From Streptomyces sp. NBC_00691 (lineage in GTDB: Bacteria; Actinomycetota; Actinomycetes; Streptomycetales; Streptomycetaceae), in the NCBI RefSeq assembly GCF_036226665.1, contig NZ_CP109007.1, forward strand, positions 5,434,501 to 5,498,500: DNA of 64,000 bases, written 5' to 3'. The notes beneath the pieces were generated by a model. That model was not told the DNA's origin, did not search any database, and saw only the letters and a program-made list of their open reading frames with translations. Positions 41,577 to 51,108 of this stretch are shown here, piece after piece; the stretch's first letter is position 1, and the number at the start of each line of letters is the position of its first letter. The position numbers were made by a program, and so were the translations under genes.

Positions 41577-42890
41577 GTGCGTGATTACCTGCTGACGCTC
41601 TGTGTCACGGCCGCGGTGACCTATCTGCTCACCGGTCCGGTGCGGAAGTTCGCCATCGCGACCGGGGCGATGCCGGAGATCCGTGCCCGAGACGTACACC
41701 GAGAACCGACTCCGCGGCTCGGTGGCATCGCCATGTTCTTCGGGCTGTGCGCGGGGCTCCTCGTCGCCGACCACCTGCAGAACCTGAACAGCGTCTTCGA
41801 GCTGTCCAACGAGCCGCGCGCGCTGCTCTCCGGTGCGGCCCTGATCTGGCTGATCGGCGTCCTCGACGACAAGTTCGAGCTGGACGCCCTGATCAAGCTG
41901 GGCGCGCAGATGATCTCGGCCGGCGTCATGGTGGCGCAGGGCCTGACGATCCTGTGGCTGCCGATCCCGGGTGTCGGCGTCGTCTCGCTGACTCCGTGGC
42001 AGGGCACGCTCCTGACCGTCGCCCTGGTCGTCCTCACCATCAACGCGGTCAACTTCGTCGACGGCCTCGACGGTCTCGCGGCCGGCATGGTCTGCATCGC
42101 CGCCGCCGCCTTCTTCCTGTACGCGTACCGCCTCTGGTACGGCTACACGATCGAGGCCGCCGCCCCCGCGACGCTCTTCACCGTCATCCTCATGGGCATG
42201 TGCCTCGGCTTCCTGCCGCACAACATGCACCCGGCGCGGATCTTCATGGGCGACTCCGGCTCGATGCTGATCGGGCTGATCCTGGCGGCCTCGGCCATCT
42301 CGATCACCGGCCAGGTCGACCCGGACGCGCTGAAGATCTTCGAGGGTTCGACCCGGCAGGCCACCCACGCCGCCCTGCCGGTCTTCATCCCGCTGGTGCT
42401 GCCGCTGACGATCATCGCGATCCCGATGGCGGACCTGGTCCTCGCGATCGTGCGCCGTACGTGGAAGGGCCAGTCGCCGTTCGCGGCCGACCGGGGCCAC
42501 CTGCACCACCGGCTCCTGGAGATCGGGCACTCGCACAGCCGCGCGGTCCTGATCATGTACTTCTGGTCGGCGCTCATCGCCTTCGGGACGCTGGCGTACT
42601 CGGTCCACTCGGCGTCGATGTGGATCGTCCTCTGCGTCGTCGCGCTCAGCGCGATCGGCCTGGTGCTGCTCCTGCTGCCGCGCTTCACCCCGCGCGCGCC
42701 CCGCTGGGCCGAGTCGGTCGTACCGCCTCGCTACCGGCGCCGCAAGAGGGTTCCCGTCGTGGAGGCCGCTCCGGAGCCGGTCGTGGTCGAGGAGGAGCGG
42801 ATTCCGGTGCCCGCGGGCATCAACGGGGCCACCGCCATCGGCAACCGGGGGCGCTTCACCGACAGGCGGAAGGCCGGAACGCCAAGTTGA
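41577..42890 (+). CDS. UDP-GlcNAc/MurNAc:undecaprenyl-phosphate sugar-1-P transferase (WecA/TagO-like)
   Basis: 437 residues, about 10-11 TM helices. Family motifs: REPTPRLGGIAM, LIGVLDDKFELDAL (Asp pair), TINAVNFVDGLDGLAAG, FMGDSGSMLIG, and the cytoplasmic His motif HLHHRLLEIGHSHSRA. It makes the lipid-linked first sugar of a wall or surface glycopolymer. The final 70 residues are a hydrophilic extension. GTG at 41577 with GGGG upstream. It lies just before the ATP synthase operon but should have its own promoter. Confidence 0.93.
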   Translation: MRDYLLTLCVTAAVTYLLTGPVRKFAIATGAMPEIRARDVHREPTPRLGGIAMFFGLCAGLLVADHLQNLNSVFELSNEPRALLSGAALIWLIGVLDDKFELDALIKLGAQMISAGVMVAQGLTILWLPIPGVGVVSLTPWQGTLLTVALVVLTINAVNFVDGLDGLAAGMVCIAAAAFFLYAYRLWYGYTIEAAAPATLFTVILMGMCLGFLPHNMHPARIFMGDSGSMLIGLILAASAISITGQVDPDALKIFEGSTRQATHAALPVFIPLVLPLTIIAIPMADLVLAIVRRTWKGQSPFAADRGHLHHRLLEIGHSHSRAVLIMYFWSALIAFGTLAYSVHSASMWIVLCVVALSAIGLVLLLLPRFTPRAPRWAESVVPPRYRRRKRVPVVEAAPEPVVVEEERIPVPAGINGATAIGNRGRFTDRRKAGTPS

Positions 42891-43152
42891 CGAAAGCCGC
42901 ATTCGCGGCCATTAGCAGACAAGGCGCCGAGCTGTCGCGCACACACGCGCGGGGTAACTCTCATGTGTGACAGTTGGCACACCTTATGGGTAAAGACCTA
43001 TTCAAATAGTTTGTGATACGGTTCACGAGACCCGGCGACAGTGCCGAAAGACCGTAGTGCGACGGTCCGTTGGCCCCGAGACCCACCTCGGACCGGGCTT
43101 ACGCTCGTCCTTGACGACACCATCGCCCCCTCCAGCAAGCGGAGACACCGCC
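42891..43152 (+). promoter_or_regulatory. atp operon promoter region
   Basis: 262 bp with no gene. It contains an AT-rich island at 42985-43020, the lowest GC around. Candidates inside it: TTGGCA (42974-42979) and TACGGT (43017-43022) as -35/-10 of overlapping promoters. A GGAG ribosome site precedes atpI. Exact start points cannot be assigned. Confidence 0.45.
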
Positions 43153-43566
43153 ATGCCGTCCAACGACGCACGCATCCTTCTGCACACCGTCATCCCCACC
43201 GCAGCCGTCGGCGCGATCGCCACGGTCATCAGCGCGGTGGTCGCCGGTGGCAAGGGCGCGCTCGGCGCCGTCGTCGGCACCCTGGTCGTGCTCCTCTTCA
43301 TGGGAATCGGGCAGGTCGTCCTGCAGCGGACGGCGAAGTCGCTCCCGCATCTGTTCCAGGCCATGGGGCTCATGCTCTACACGGCCCAGCTGCTGGTGCT
43401 CTTCATCTTCCTGGCTTTGCTCAAGAACACCACGATGTTCGACTTCAAGGCCTTCGCCTTCACGCTGCTCGCGACGACCGTGGTGTGGGTCGCCGCACAG
43501 GCCCGTGCCTACATGAAGGCCAAGATCACGTACATCGACCCCGGAAACACGGGGTCGAAGTCGTGA
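43153..43566 (+). CDS. atpI: ATP synthase protein I
   Basis: 137 residues, four predicted TM helices (GAIATVISAVVAGG, VVGTLVVLLFMGIGQVV, LMLYTAQLLVLFIFLALL, FAFTLLATTVVWVAAQA). AtpI assists assembly of the c ring in several bacteria. It is the first gene of the atp cluster. ATG 43153 with GGAG 9 bases upstream. Confidence 0.88.
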   Translation: MPSNDARILLHTVIPTAAVGAIATVISAVVAGGKGALGAVVGTLVVLLFMGIGQVVLQRTAKSLPHLFQAMGLMLYTAQLLVLFIFLALLKNTTMFDFKAFAFTLLATTVVWVAAQARAYMKAKITYIDPGNTGSKS

Positions 43567-43788
43567 AGGGTAGGGCCGGGATAAAGCCGCGTTCGGCTTC
43601 CTGCTATCGTCCGGTGCCAACTGCGGCACTGCGGGCGCGGGCATCCGAGACGCCTGTCCCAGCGCGAGGCTCGATGCCGAACCGCCGCCCCCTTATCCGT
43701 AAGACCAGTCCAGTGCCGACCCGCGGCTGCGTGCCGCGCCGACACAACGAGGTTGCCGTACCTATGCGCCACGCTGAAGGAGCCCGCG

Positions 43789-44598
43789 GTGAGTGCTGAC
43801 CAGACGCTTGCCTTCGACCCGGATTGCCACATCTTCAGTGGATGTGGCTTCCCGGCGCCGGGCCTGCACACGTTCATGTACGAGCCCATCGCGACGGTGG
43901 GGGGCATCGAGATCACCAAGCCGATGCTGCTCGCCCTCCTGGGCTCCATCGTGGTCGTCGGGTTCTTCTGGGCCGCGTTCCGCAAGCCCAAGCTGGTCCC
44001 CGGCAAGCTGCAGATGGTTGGCGAGGCCGGTTACGACTTCGTGCGCCGCGGCATCGTCTACGAGATCATCGGCAAGAAGGACGGCGAGAAGTACGTCCCC
44101 TTCATGGTGTCGTTGTTCTTCTTCGTCTGGATCATGAACCTCTGGTCGATCATTCCGCTCGCCCAGTTCCCGGTCACCTCGCTGATCGCCTTCCCGGCCG
44201 GTCTCGCGCTGATCGTCTACGTCATGTGGATCTCGCTGACGTTCAAGAAGCACGGCTTCGTCGGCGGCTGGAAGAACATCGTCGGCTACGACAAGTCGCT
44301 CGGCGCGATCCTTCCGATGGTCGTCGTCCTCGAGTTCTTCTCGAACCTGCTGATCCGGCCCTTCACGCACGCGGTGCGACTGTTCGCGAACATGTTCGCC
44401 GGTCACCTGCTGATCGTGATGTTCTCGCTGGCCACCTGGTACCTCATGAACGGCCTGGGCTTCGTCTACGCCGGCGCCTCGTTCGTGATGGTCCTCGTGA
44501 TGACCGCCTTCGAGCTCTTCATCCAGGCCGTCCAGGCGTACGTCTTCGTCCTCCTGGCCTGCAGCTACATCCAGGGCGCGCTCTCCGAGCACCACTGA
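43789..44598 (+). CDS. atpB: ATP synthase Fo subunit a
   Basis: 269 residues, five or six TM helices. The essential Arg is in LLIRPFTHAVRLFANMFAGH, the proton half-channel next to the c ring; conserved Q residues follow in FIQAVQAYVFVLL. GTG at 43789 has GAAGGAG six bases upstream. A 222-bp gap before it holds a small AAGCCG/CGGCTT hairpin (about 43585-43600) and a TATCGT -10-like box, so a secondary promoter is possible. Confidence 0.97.
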   Translation: MSADQTLAFDPDCHIFSGCGFPAPGLHTFMYEPIATVGGIEITKPMLLALLGSIVVVGFFWAAFRKPKLVPGKLQMVGEAGYDFVRRGIVYEIIGKKDGEKYVPFMVSLFFFVWIMNLWSIIPLAQFPVTSLIAFPAGLALIVYVMWISLTFKKHGFVGGWKNIVGYDKSLGAILPMVVVLEFFSNLLIRPFTHAVRLFANMFAGHLLIVMFSLATWYLMNGLGFVYAGASFVMVLVMTAFELFIQAVQAYVFVLLACSYIQGALSEHH

Positions 44599-44687
44599 GC
44601 CGATCCGGCCCCGTAGCTCACCCCCAATCCAACAGTCGTCCGGTGGCCAACCCCCACCGGGTCATTGAAAGAGAAGGAAGTAACGGC

Positions 44688-44954
44688 ATGTCCGCTGCTC
44701 TCGACATGATCAACCTTGCTGCCGCCGAAGGTAGCGCCAAGACGAACGTCGTCGGCAACGTCGCCTCGATCGGTTACGGCCTCGCCGCGATCGGCCCCGG
44801 CGTCGGCGTCGGCATCATCTTCGGTAACGGTACGCAGGCTCTCGCCCGTCAGCCCGAAGCTGCCGGCCTGATCCGCACCAACCAGATCATGGGCTTCGCG
44901 TTCTGTGAGGCGCTCGCCCTCATCGGCATCGTCATGGGCTTCGTCTACCAGTAA
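44688..44954 (+). CDS. atpE: ATP synthase Fo subunit c
   Basis: 88 residues, hairpin of two TM helices. The polar loop has ARQP (53-56); the proton-carrying residue is E74 in FAFCEALALIG. The Gly-rich first helix (GYGLAAIGPGVGVGIIFG) packs the ring. ATG 44688 with GAAGGA upstream. It forms the rotating c ring of the membrane sector. Confidence 0.98.
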   Translation: MSAALDMINLAAAEGSAKTNVVGNVASIGYGLAAIGPGVGVGIIFGNGTQALARQPEAAGLIRTNQIMGFAFCEALALIGIVMGFVYQ

Positions 44955-44995
44955 GCCGGACCCCAAGCCCAGATCTTTTTACGGAAGGCACTGAT

Positions 44996-45541
44996 GTGAA
45001 CGCTCTGCTTCTTGCGGCAGCGGAGGAGCCCCAGCCTCCTCTGATTCCGCACGCCGACGAGCTCGTCATCGGCCTGATCGCCTTCGTCATCGTCTTCGGC
45101 TTCCTCGCCAAGAAGCTCCTCCCGAACATCAACAAGGTTCTGGAGCAGCGTCGCGAGGCCATCGAGGGTGGCATCGAGAAGGCCGAGTCGGCCCAGATCG
45201 AGGCTCAGAGCGTCCTGGAGCAGTACAAGGCCCAGCTCGCGGAAGCCCGCCACGAGGCCGCGCGTCTTCGCCAGGAGGCGACGGAGCAGGGCACCGCGAT
45301 CATCCAGGAGATGAAGGCGGAAGGCCAGCGCCAGCGCGAGGAGATCATCGCGGCCGGCCACACGCAGATCGCGGCCGACCGCAAGGCCGCTTCGGCTTCG
45401 CTGCGTCAGGACGTGGGCAAGCTCGCCACCGACCTGGCCGGCAAGCTGGTCGGCGAGTCCCTCGAGGACTCCGCCCGCCAGAGCCGGACGATCGACCGCT
45501 TCCTCGACGAGCTCGAGGAGAAGGCGGAGGCCGTCCGATGA
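44996..45541 (+). CDS. atpF: ATP synthase Fo subunit b
   Basis: 181 residues. One N-terminal TM helix (LVIGLIAFVIVFGFLAKKLLP) and a long charged coiled coil (45-160) that forms the stator stalk. GTG start with GGAAGG upstream. Its end overlaps atpH by 4 bp (ATGA). Confidence 0.97.
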   Translation: MNALLLAAAEEPQPPLIPHADELVIGLIAFVIVFGFLAKKLLPNINKVLEQRREAIEGGIEKAESAQIEAQSVLEQYKAQLAEARHEAARLRQEATEQGTAIIQEMKAEGQRQREEIIAAGHTQIAADRKAASASLRQDVGKLATDLAGKLVGESLEDSARQSRTIDRFLDELEEKAEAVR

Positions 45542-46353
45542 ACGGAGCGAGCCGTGAGGCACTGGCCGCCGGACGTGAGTCCCTCGACGCGCTGACCGAC
45601 AACACGTCGGCCGACGCGACGAAGCTCGCGAACGAGCTGGCCGCAGTCACCACGCTGCTCGACCGCGAGGTGTCGCTGCGTCGGGTCCTGACCGACCCCG
45701 CGCAGTCGGGCGAGGCCAAGGCCGAGCTCGCGCAGCGACTCCTGGGCGGTCAGGTGGGCGGCGAGACCGTCGACCTGGTGTCCGGCATGGTGCGTTCCCG
45801 CTGGTCGCGTTCGCGTGACCTGGTCGACGCGACCGAGGAACTGGCGAACACCGCCGACCTCACCGCGGCGCAGAAGGCGGGCGCCCTCGACGGTGTCGAG
45901 GACGAGCTGTTCCGCTTCGGCCGGATCGTGTCCTCCAGCCCCGAGCTCCGCTCGGCGCTGACGGACAAGGCCGCCACGGCCACCGCCAAGGGCGAGCTGC
46001 TCCGCAGCCTGCTCGGCGGCAAGGCCAACGTCGCCACCGAGCGTCTGGTCGTCCGTCTGGTGACCCAGCCCCGGGGACGTAGCCTGGAAGCGGGACTCGA
46101 GTCCCTCTCCAAGCTCGCCGCGGCGCGCCGGGACCGGATGGTCGCCGTCGTCACCACGGCGGTGCCGCTGTCGGACCAGCAGAAGCAGCGCCTCGGAGCC
46201 GTACTCGCCAAGCTGTACGGCCGCGAGATGCACCTCAACCTGGACGTGGACCCCGCGGTCCTCGGCGGGATCACGGTGCAGGTCGGCGACGAGGTCATCA
46301 ACGGCTCGATCGCGGAGCGCCTCGACGAGGCGACCCGTCGACTGGCCGGCTGA
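45538..46353 (+). CDS. atpH: ATP synthase F1 subunit delta
   Basis: 271 residues, longer than E. coli delta (177), as is usual in actinobacteria. The N-terminal part is an additional helical region; the OSCP/delta family C-terminus ends with VDPAVLGGITVQVGDEVINGSIAERL. Links F1 to the peripheral stalk. Translationally coupled to atpF. Confidence 0.96.
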   Translation: MNGASREALAAGRESLDALTDNTSADATKLANELAAVTTLLDREVSLRRVLTDPAQSGEAKAELAQRLLGGQVGGETVDLVSGMVRSRWSRSRDLVDATEELANTADLTAAQKAGALDGVEDELFRFGRIVSSSPELRSALTDKAATATAKGELLRSLLGGKANVATERLVVRLVTQPRGRSLEAGLESLSKLAAARRDRMVAVVTTAVPLSDQQKQRLGAVLAKLYGREMHLNLDVDPAVLGGITVQVGDEVINGSIAERLDEATRRLAG

Positions 46354-46435
46354 CGACCGTCACCAGCACAAGGCATCACAGCTACACAGCTACACCAGCG
46401 GCCCGGTTGGGCCGTGCAGAGATTGCAGAAGATTC

Positions 46436-46453
46436 CTGGGGGTCGGCCCCCAG
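46436..46453 (+). other. Intercistronic hairpin between atpH and atpA
   Basis: CTGGGGG pairs with CCCCCAG around TCGG, in the 146-bp gap before atpA. Probably an mRNA processing or stability element, since transcription must continue into atpA. Confidence 0.55.
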
Positions 46454-46499
46454 ACCCCTTAAGAAACTTCGGGCCCAACAAGGAGAGCAGGGAACCCAG

Positions 46500-48098
46500 A
46501 TGGCGGAGCTCACGATCCGGCCGGAGGAGATCCGGGACGCACTGGAGAACTTCGTCCAGTCGTACCAGCCGGACGCGGCCTCGCGCGAGGAGGTCGGCAC
46601 GGTCAGCCTGGCCGGTGACGGTATCGCGAAGATCGAGGGTCTTCCCTCGGCCATGGCGAACGAGCTGCTGAAGTTCGAGGACGGGACCCTCGGTCTCGCG
46701 CTGAACCTCGAAGAGCGCGAGATCGGTGCGATCGTCCTCGGCGAGTTCAGCGGCATCGAGGAGGGTCAGTCGGTGCAGCGCACCGGCGAGGTCCTTTCCG
46801 TCGGTGTCGGTGAGGGTTACCTGGGTCGCGTCGTCGACCCGCTGGGCAACCCGATCGACGGTCTCGGCGAGATCGCGACCGAGGGCCGCCGCGCCCTCGA
46901 GCTGCAGGCCCCGGGCGTGATGGCCCGTAAGTCGGTGCACGAGCCGATGGAGACCGGCTACAAGGCCGTCGACGCCATGACGCCGGTCGGCCGTGGTCAG
47001 CGTCAGCTGATCATCGGTGACCGTCAGACGGGCAAGACCGCTCTGTGTGTCGACACGATCATCAACCAGCGCGACAACTGGCGCTCGGGCGACGTGAACA
47101 AGCAGGTTCGCTGCATCTACGTCGCCGTCGGCCAGAAGGGCTCGACCATCGCGTCCGTGCGCGGCGCCCTGGAAGAGGCCGGTGCGCTCGAGTACACGAC
47201 GATCGTCGCCGCCCCGGCGTCCGACCCGGCCGGCTTCAAGTACCTGGCGCCGTACACCGGCTCCGCCATCGGCCAGCACTGGATGTACCAGGGCAAGCAC
47301 GTCCTGATCGTCTTCGACGACCTGTCGAAGCAGGCCGACGCCTACCGCGCCGTGTCGCTGCTGCTGCGCCGCCCGCCGGGCCGTGAGGCCTACCCGGGTG
47401 ACGTCTTCTACCTGCACTCGCGTCTGCTCGAGCGCTGCGCGAAGCTCTCGGACGAGCTGGGTGCCGGTTCGATGACCGGTCTTCCGATCGTCGAGACCAA
47501 GGCGAACGACGTGTCGGCGTTCATCCCGACCAACGTCATCTCCATCACCGACGGCCAGTGCTTCCTGGAGTCCGACCTGTTCAACGCCGGCCAGCGTCCG
47601 GCCCTGAACGTCGGTATCTCGGTCTCGCGTGTCGGTGGCTCCGCCCAGCACAAGGCGATGAAGCAGATCTCCGGTCGCCTCCGTGTGGACCTGGCCCAGT
47701 TCCGTGAGCTGGAGGCGTTCGCCGCCTTCGGTTCCGACCTGGACGCCGCCTCCAAGGCGCAGCTGGAGCGTGGACAGCGCATGGTCGAGCTGCTCAAGCA
47801 GGCTCAGTACCAGCCGATGCCCACCGAGAACCAGGTCGTCTCCGTCTGGGCCGGTACCACCGGCAAGATGGACGACGTCCCGGTCGTCGACATCCGCCGC
47901 TTCGAGGCCGAGCTCCTGGCGTACCTCCGCCAGAGCCACTCGGGCCTCATGACCTCCATCCGTGAGGGCGGCAAGATGTCCGACGACACCCTGCAGGCCG
48001 TGGGCGACGCCATCGCGGAGTTCAAGAAGCAGTTCGAGACCTCTGACGGCAAGCTGCTGGGCGAGGACGCTCCTGCCGCCGTCAACGTCTCGAAGTGA
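46500..48098 (+). CDS. atpA: ATP synthase F1 subunit alpha
   Basis: 532 residues. Non-catalytic nucleotide site: P-loop GDRQTGKTALCVD, with LLRRPPGREAYPGDVFYLHSRLLER following the Walker B region. The arginine finger lies in the VGISVSRVGG segment. ATG 46500 with GGAGAG upstream. Confidence 0.98.
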   Translation: MAELTIRPEEIRDALENFVQSYQPDAASREEVGTVSLAGDGIAKIEGLPSAMANELLKFEDGTLGLALNLEEREIGAIVLGEFSGIEEGQSVQRTGEVLSVGVGEGYLGRVVDPLGNPIDGLGEIATEGRRALELQAPGVMARKSVHEPMETGYKAVDAMTPVGRGQRQLIIGDRQTGKTALCVDTIINQRDNWRSGDVNKQVRCIYVAVGQKGSTIASVRGALEEAGALEYTTIVAAPASDPAGFKYLAPYTGSAIGQHWMYQGKHVLIVFDDLSKQADAYRAVSLLLRRPPGREAYPGDVFYLHSRLLERCAKLSDELGAGSMTGLPIVETKANDVSAFIPTNVISITDGQCFLESDLFNAGQRPALNVGISVSRVGGSAQHKAMKQISGRLRVDLAQFRELEAFAAFGSDLDAASKAQLERGQRMVELLKQAQYQPMPTENQVVSVWAGTTGKMDDVPVVDIRRFEAELLAYLRQSHSGLMTSIREGGKMSDDTLQAVGDAIAEFKKQFETSDGKLLGEDAPAAVNVSK

Positions 48099-48118
48099 CG
48101 ACGGAAGGGACCTGACTC

Positions 48119-49036
48119 ATGGGAGCGCAGCTCCGGGTCTACAAGCGTCGCATCAAATCCGTCACCGCGACGAAGAAGATCACCAAGGCGATGGAGATGA
48201 TCGCCGCCTCGCGTGTCGTCAAGGCGCAGCGCAAGGTGCAGGCGTCGACTCCGTACGCGACCGAGCTGACGCGCGCGGTCACGGCGGTGGCCACGGGTGC
48301 GAACGACAAGCACCCGCTGACCACCGAGGCGGAGAACCCGATCCGCGCCGCGGTCCTGCTCCTCTCGAGCGACCGTGGTCTGGCCGGTGCCTTCAACTCC
48401 AACGCCATCAAGGCGGCGGAGAAGCTCACGGCGAAGCTCGAGGGCGAGGGCCGCGAGGTCACGATCTACGTCGTCGGCCGTCGTGGTATCGCGCACTACA
48501 ACTTCCGTGAGCGGAAGCTGGCCGGTACGTGGACCGGGTTCACGGACCAGCCGTCGTACGGCGACGCCAAGACGATCGCGGCTCCGCTGATCGAGGCGAT
48601 CGAGAAGGACACGGCGGAGGGTGGTGTGGACGAGCTCCACATCGTCTACACCGAGTTCGTCTCGATGATGACGCAGACGGCGGTCGAGGCCCGGCTGCTG
48701 CCCCTCAGCCTCGACGAGGTGGCGAAGGAGGCGGGCGACTCGGACACGCTTCGTCCGCTGTACGACTTCGAGCCGTCGGCGGAGGACGTCCTCGACGCCC
48801 TGCTGCCTCGGTACGTCGAGAGCCGGATCTACAACGCGCTGCTCCAGTCGGCTGCTTCCAAGCACGCCGCCACGCGACGCGCGATGAAGTCGGCGACCGA
48901 CAACGCGGGAGACTTGATCAACAACCTCTCCCGACTTGCCAACGCGGCCCGCCAGGCCGAAATCACCCAGGAAATCAGCGAGATCGTCGGTGGCACCGCA
49001 GCCCTGGCCGACGCGACCGCGGGGAGTGACAAGTAA
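48119..49036 (+). CDS. atpG: ATP synthase F1 subunit gamma
   Basis: 305 residues. N- and C-terminal helices form the rotor shaft (GAQLRVYKRRIKSVTATKKITKAMEMIA; SRLANAARQAEITQEISEIVGG). LLSSDRGLAGAFNSN and VGRRG are typical of the central Rossmann-like part. ATG at 48119; its TAA overlaps the ATG of atpD by one base. Confidence 0.97.
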   Translation: MGAQLRVYKRRIKSVTATKKITKAMEMIAASRVVKAQRKVQASTPYATELTRAVTAVATGANDKHPLTTEAENPIRAAVLLLSSDRGLAGAFNSNAIKAAEKLTAKLEGEGREVTIYVVGRRGIAHYNFRERKLAGTWTGFTDQPSYGDAKTIAAPLIEAIEKDTAEGGVDELHIVYTEFVSMMTQTAVEARLLPLSLDEVAKEAGDSDTLRPLYDFEPSAEDVLDALLPRYVESRIYNALLQSAASKHAATRRAMKSATDNAGDLINNLSRLANAARQAEITQEISEIVGGTAALADATAGSDK

Positions 49037-50478
49037 TGACGACCACTGTTGAGACGGCCGCCGCCACGGGCCGCGTCGCCCGGGTCATCGGCCCGGTCGT
49101 CGACGTGGAGTTCCCCGTCGACGCGATGCCGGCGATCTACAACGCGCTGCACGTCGAGGTCATGGACCCGACCGAGGAGGGCGCGACCAAGACGCTGACC
49201 CTCGAGGTCGCCCAGCACCTCGGTGACGGCGTCGTCCGTGCCATCTCCATGCAGCCCACCGACGGTCTGGTCCGCCAGGCCTCGGTGACCGACACGGGCA
49301 CGGGCATCACCGTTCCGGTCGGCGACGTCACCAAGGGCCGTGTGTTCAACACGCTCGGTCAGGTGCTGAACGCCGACGAGTCCACCGTGGCCGACGCGCC
49401 GCGCTGGACGATCCACCGCAAGGCCCCGGACTTCGACCAGCTCGAGTCCAAGACCGAGATGTTCGAGACCGGCCTCAAGGTCGTCGACCTTCTCACCCCG
49501 TACGTCAAGGGTGGAAAGATCGGTCTGTTCGGTGGTGCCGGTGTCGGCAAGACCGTTCTGATCCAGGAAATGATCGTCCGTGTGGCCAAGCTGCACGACG
49601 GTGTGTCGGTCTTCGCGGGCGTCGGCGAGCGCACCCGTGAGGGCAACGACCTCATGGTGGAGATGGAGGAGGCCGGCGTTCTGGACAAGACCGCGCTGGT
49701 CTTCGGCCAGATGGACGAGCCCCCGGGCACCCGTCTCCGCGTGGCCCTCGCCGGTCTGACCATGGCGGAGTACTTCCGCGATGTGCAGAAGCAGGACGTG
49801 CTGTTCTTCATCGACAACATCTTCCGCTTCACCCAGGCCGGTTCCGAGGTGTCGACCCTGCTCGGCCGTATGCCCTCCGCGGTGGGTTACCAGCCGAACC
49901 TGGCCGACGAGATGGGTCTCCTCCAGGAGCGCATCACCTCGACCCGTGGTCACTCGATCACCTCGATGCAGGCGATCTACGTCCCCGCGGACGACCTGAC
50001 CGACCCGGCTCCGGCCACCACCTTCGCCCACCTCGACGCGACGACGGTTCTCTCCCGTCCGATCTCCGAGAAGGGCATCTACCCGGCCGTGGACCCGCTG
50101 GACTCCACGTCCCGGATCCTGGACCCGCGCTACATCGCGCAGGACCACTACGACGCCGCCACGCGCGTCAAGGGAATCCTGCAGAAGTACAAGGACCTCC
50201 AGGACATCATCGCGATCCTCGGTATCGACGAGCTGAGCGAGGAGGACAAGCTCGTTGTCCACCGCGCCCGCCGTGTCGAGCGCTTCCTGTCCCAGAACAC
50301 CCACGCGGCGAAGCAGTTCACCGGTGTGGACGGTTCGGACGTTCCGCTCGACGAGTCGATCGCCGCGTTCAACGCGATCTGCGACGGTGAGTACGACCAC
50401 TTCCCCGAGCAGGCGTTCTTCATGTGTGGTGGCCTCGAGGACCTCAAGGCCAACGCCAAGGAGCTCGGCGTCTCCTGA
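49036..50478 (+). CDS. atpD: ATP synthase F1 subunit beta
   Basis: 480 residues, catalytic subunit. P-loop GLFGGAGVGKTVLIQ, catalytic Glu region GVGERTREGNDL, Walker B VLFFIDNIFRFTQAG, and the DELSEED-like lever IDELSEEDK. Start overlaps the atpG stop (TAATG). Confidence 0.99.
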   Translation: MTTTVETAAATGRVARVIGPVVDVEFPVDAMPAIYNALHVEVMDPTEEGATKTLTLEVAQHLGDGVVRAISMQPTDGLVRQASVTDTGTGITVPVGDVTKGRVFNTLGQVLNADESTVADAPRWTIHRKAPDFDQLESKTEMFETGLKVVDLLTPYVKGGKIGLFGGAGVGKTVLIQEMIVRVAKLHDGVSVFAGVGERTREGNDLMVEMEEAGVLDKTALVFGQMDEPPGTRLRVALAGLTMAEYFRDVQKQDVLFFIDNIFRFTQAGSEVSTLLGRMPSAVGYQPNLADEMGLLQERITSTRGHSITSMQAIYVPADDLTDPAPATTFAHLDATTVLSRPISEKGIYPAVDPLDSTSRILDPRYIAQDHYDAATRVKGILQKYKDLQDIIAILGIDELSEEDKLVVHRARRVERFLSQNTHAAKQFTGVDGSDVPLDESIAAFNAICDGEYDHFPEQAFFMCGGLEDLKANAKELGVS

Positions 50479-50591
50479 GCCCCGTGCTCTCCCGAGGGGG
50501 GCGGGATCCGGTCCCGCCCCCCTCACCACGCCCACTAGAATTGACCCCAACACCCGGCACGACCGCCGGGTGGTGACCCGAGGAGCCACCC

Positions 50592-50966
50592 TTGGCTGCT
50601 GAGCTGCACGTCGAGCTGGTCGCCGCGGACCGGAGTGTCTGGTCCGGCGAGGCCACCCTGGTCATCGCGCGTACCACCTCCGGCGACATCGGCGTCATGC
50701 CCGGCCACCAGCCGCTGCTCGGTGTGCTGGAGTCGGGCCCGGTGACCATCCGTACCAGTGAGGGCGCGACCGTCGTCGCCGCCGTCCACGGTGGATTCAT
50801 CTCGTTCGCCGACGACAAGCTGTCTCTGCTCGCGGAGATCTGCGAGCTGGCGGACGAGATCGACGCCCAGCGCGCCGAGCGCGCGCTGGAGCGCGCGAAG
50901 TCGGATTCCGACGCGGCCGCCGAGCGGCGCGCCGATGTCCGGCTGCGCGCGGTAGCGGTCCGCTGA
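50592..50966 (+). CDS. atpC: ATP synthase F1 subunit epsilon
   Basis: 124 residues. N-terminal beta-sandwich (ELHVELVAADRSVWSGEA, GDIGVMPGHQPLLGVLESG) and a C-terminal helical hairpin. Start is TTG at 50592 with GAGGAG upstream, 113 bp after atpD; a weak start codon may tune its low stoichiometry. Ends the operon before a strong terminator. Confidence 0.95.
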   Translation: MAAELHVELVAADRSVWSGEATLVIARTTSGDIGVMPGHQPLLGVLESGPVTIRTSEGATVVAAVHGGFISFADDKLSLLAEICELADEIDAQRAERALERAKSDSDAAAERRADVRLRAVAVR

Positions 50967-50986
50967 CGGTCCGCGCAGAGTAGTGC

Positions 50987-51035
50987 CCTCAGCCGCGGCA
51001 CGGCTGGAATTTTCCAGACCGTGCCGCGGCTGAGG
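50987..51035 (+). terminator. atp operon terminator
   Basis: 17-bp perfect stem (CCTCAGCCGCGGCACGG and complement). Its 15-base loop can itself pair (CTGGAA/TTCCAG). Confidence 0.9.
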
Positions 51036-51108
51036 CGATGCAGATGCAGGTTGTATTCGGTTCTGCCGGCGGTGCCGGCTACGGGACGCAGCGAGGAGGT
51101 CGGTGAAG

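Noticed and set aside
46436..46453. Terminator between atpH and atpA
   Set aside because: Termination here would split the ATP synthase operon; the hairpin has no T-tract and is better seen as a processing or stability element.
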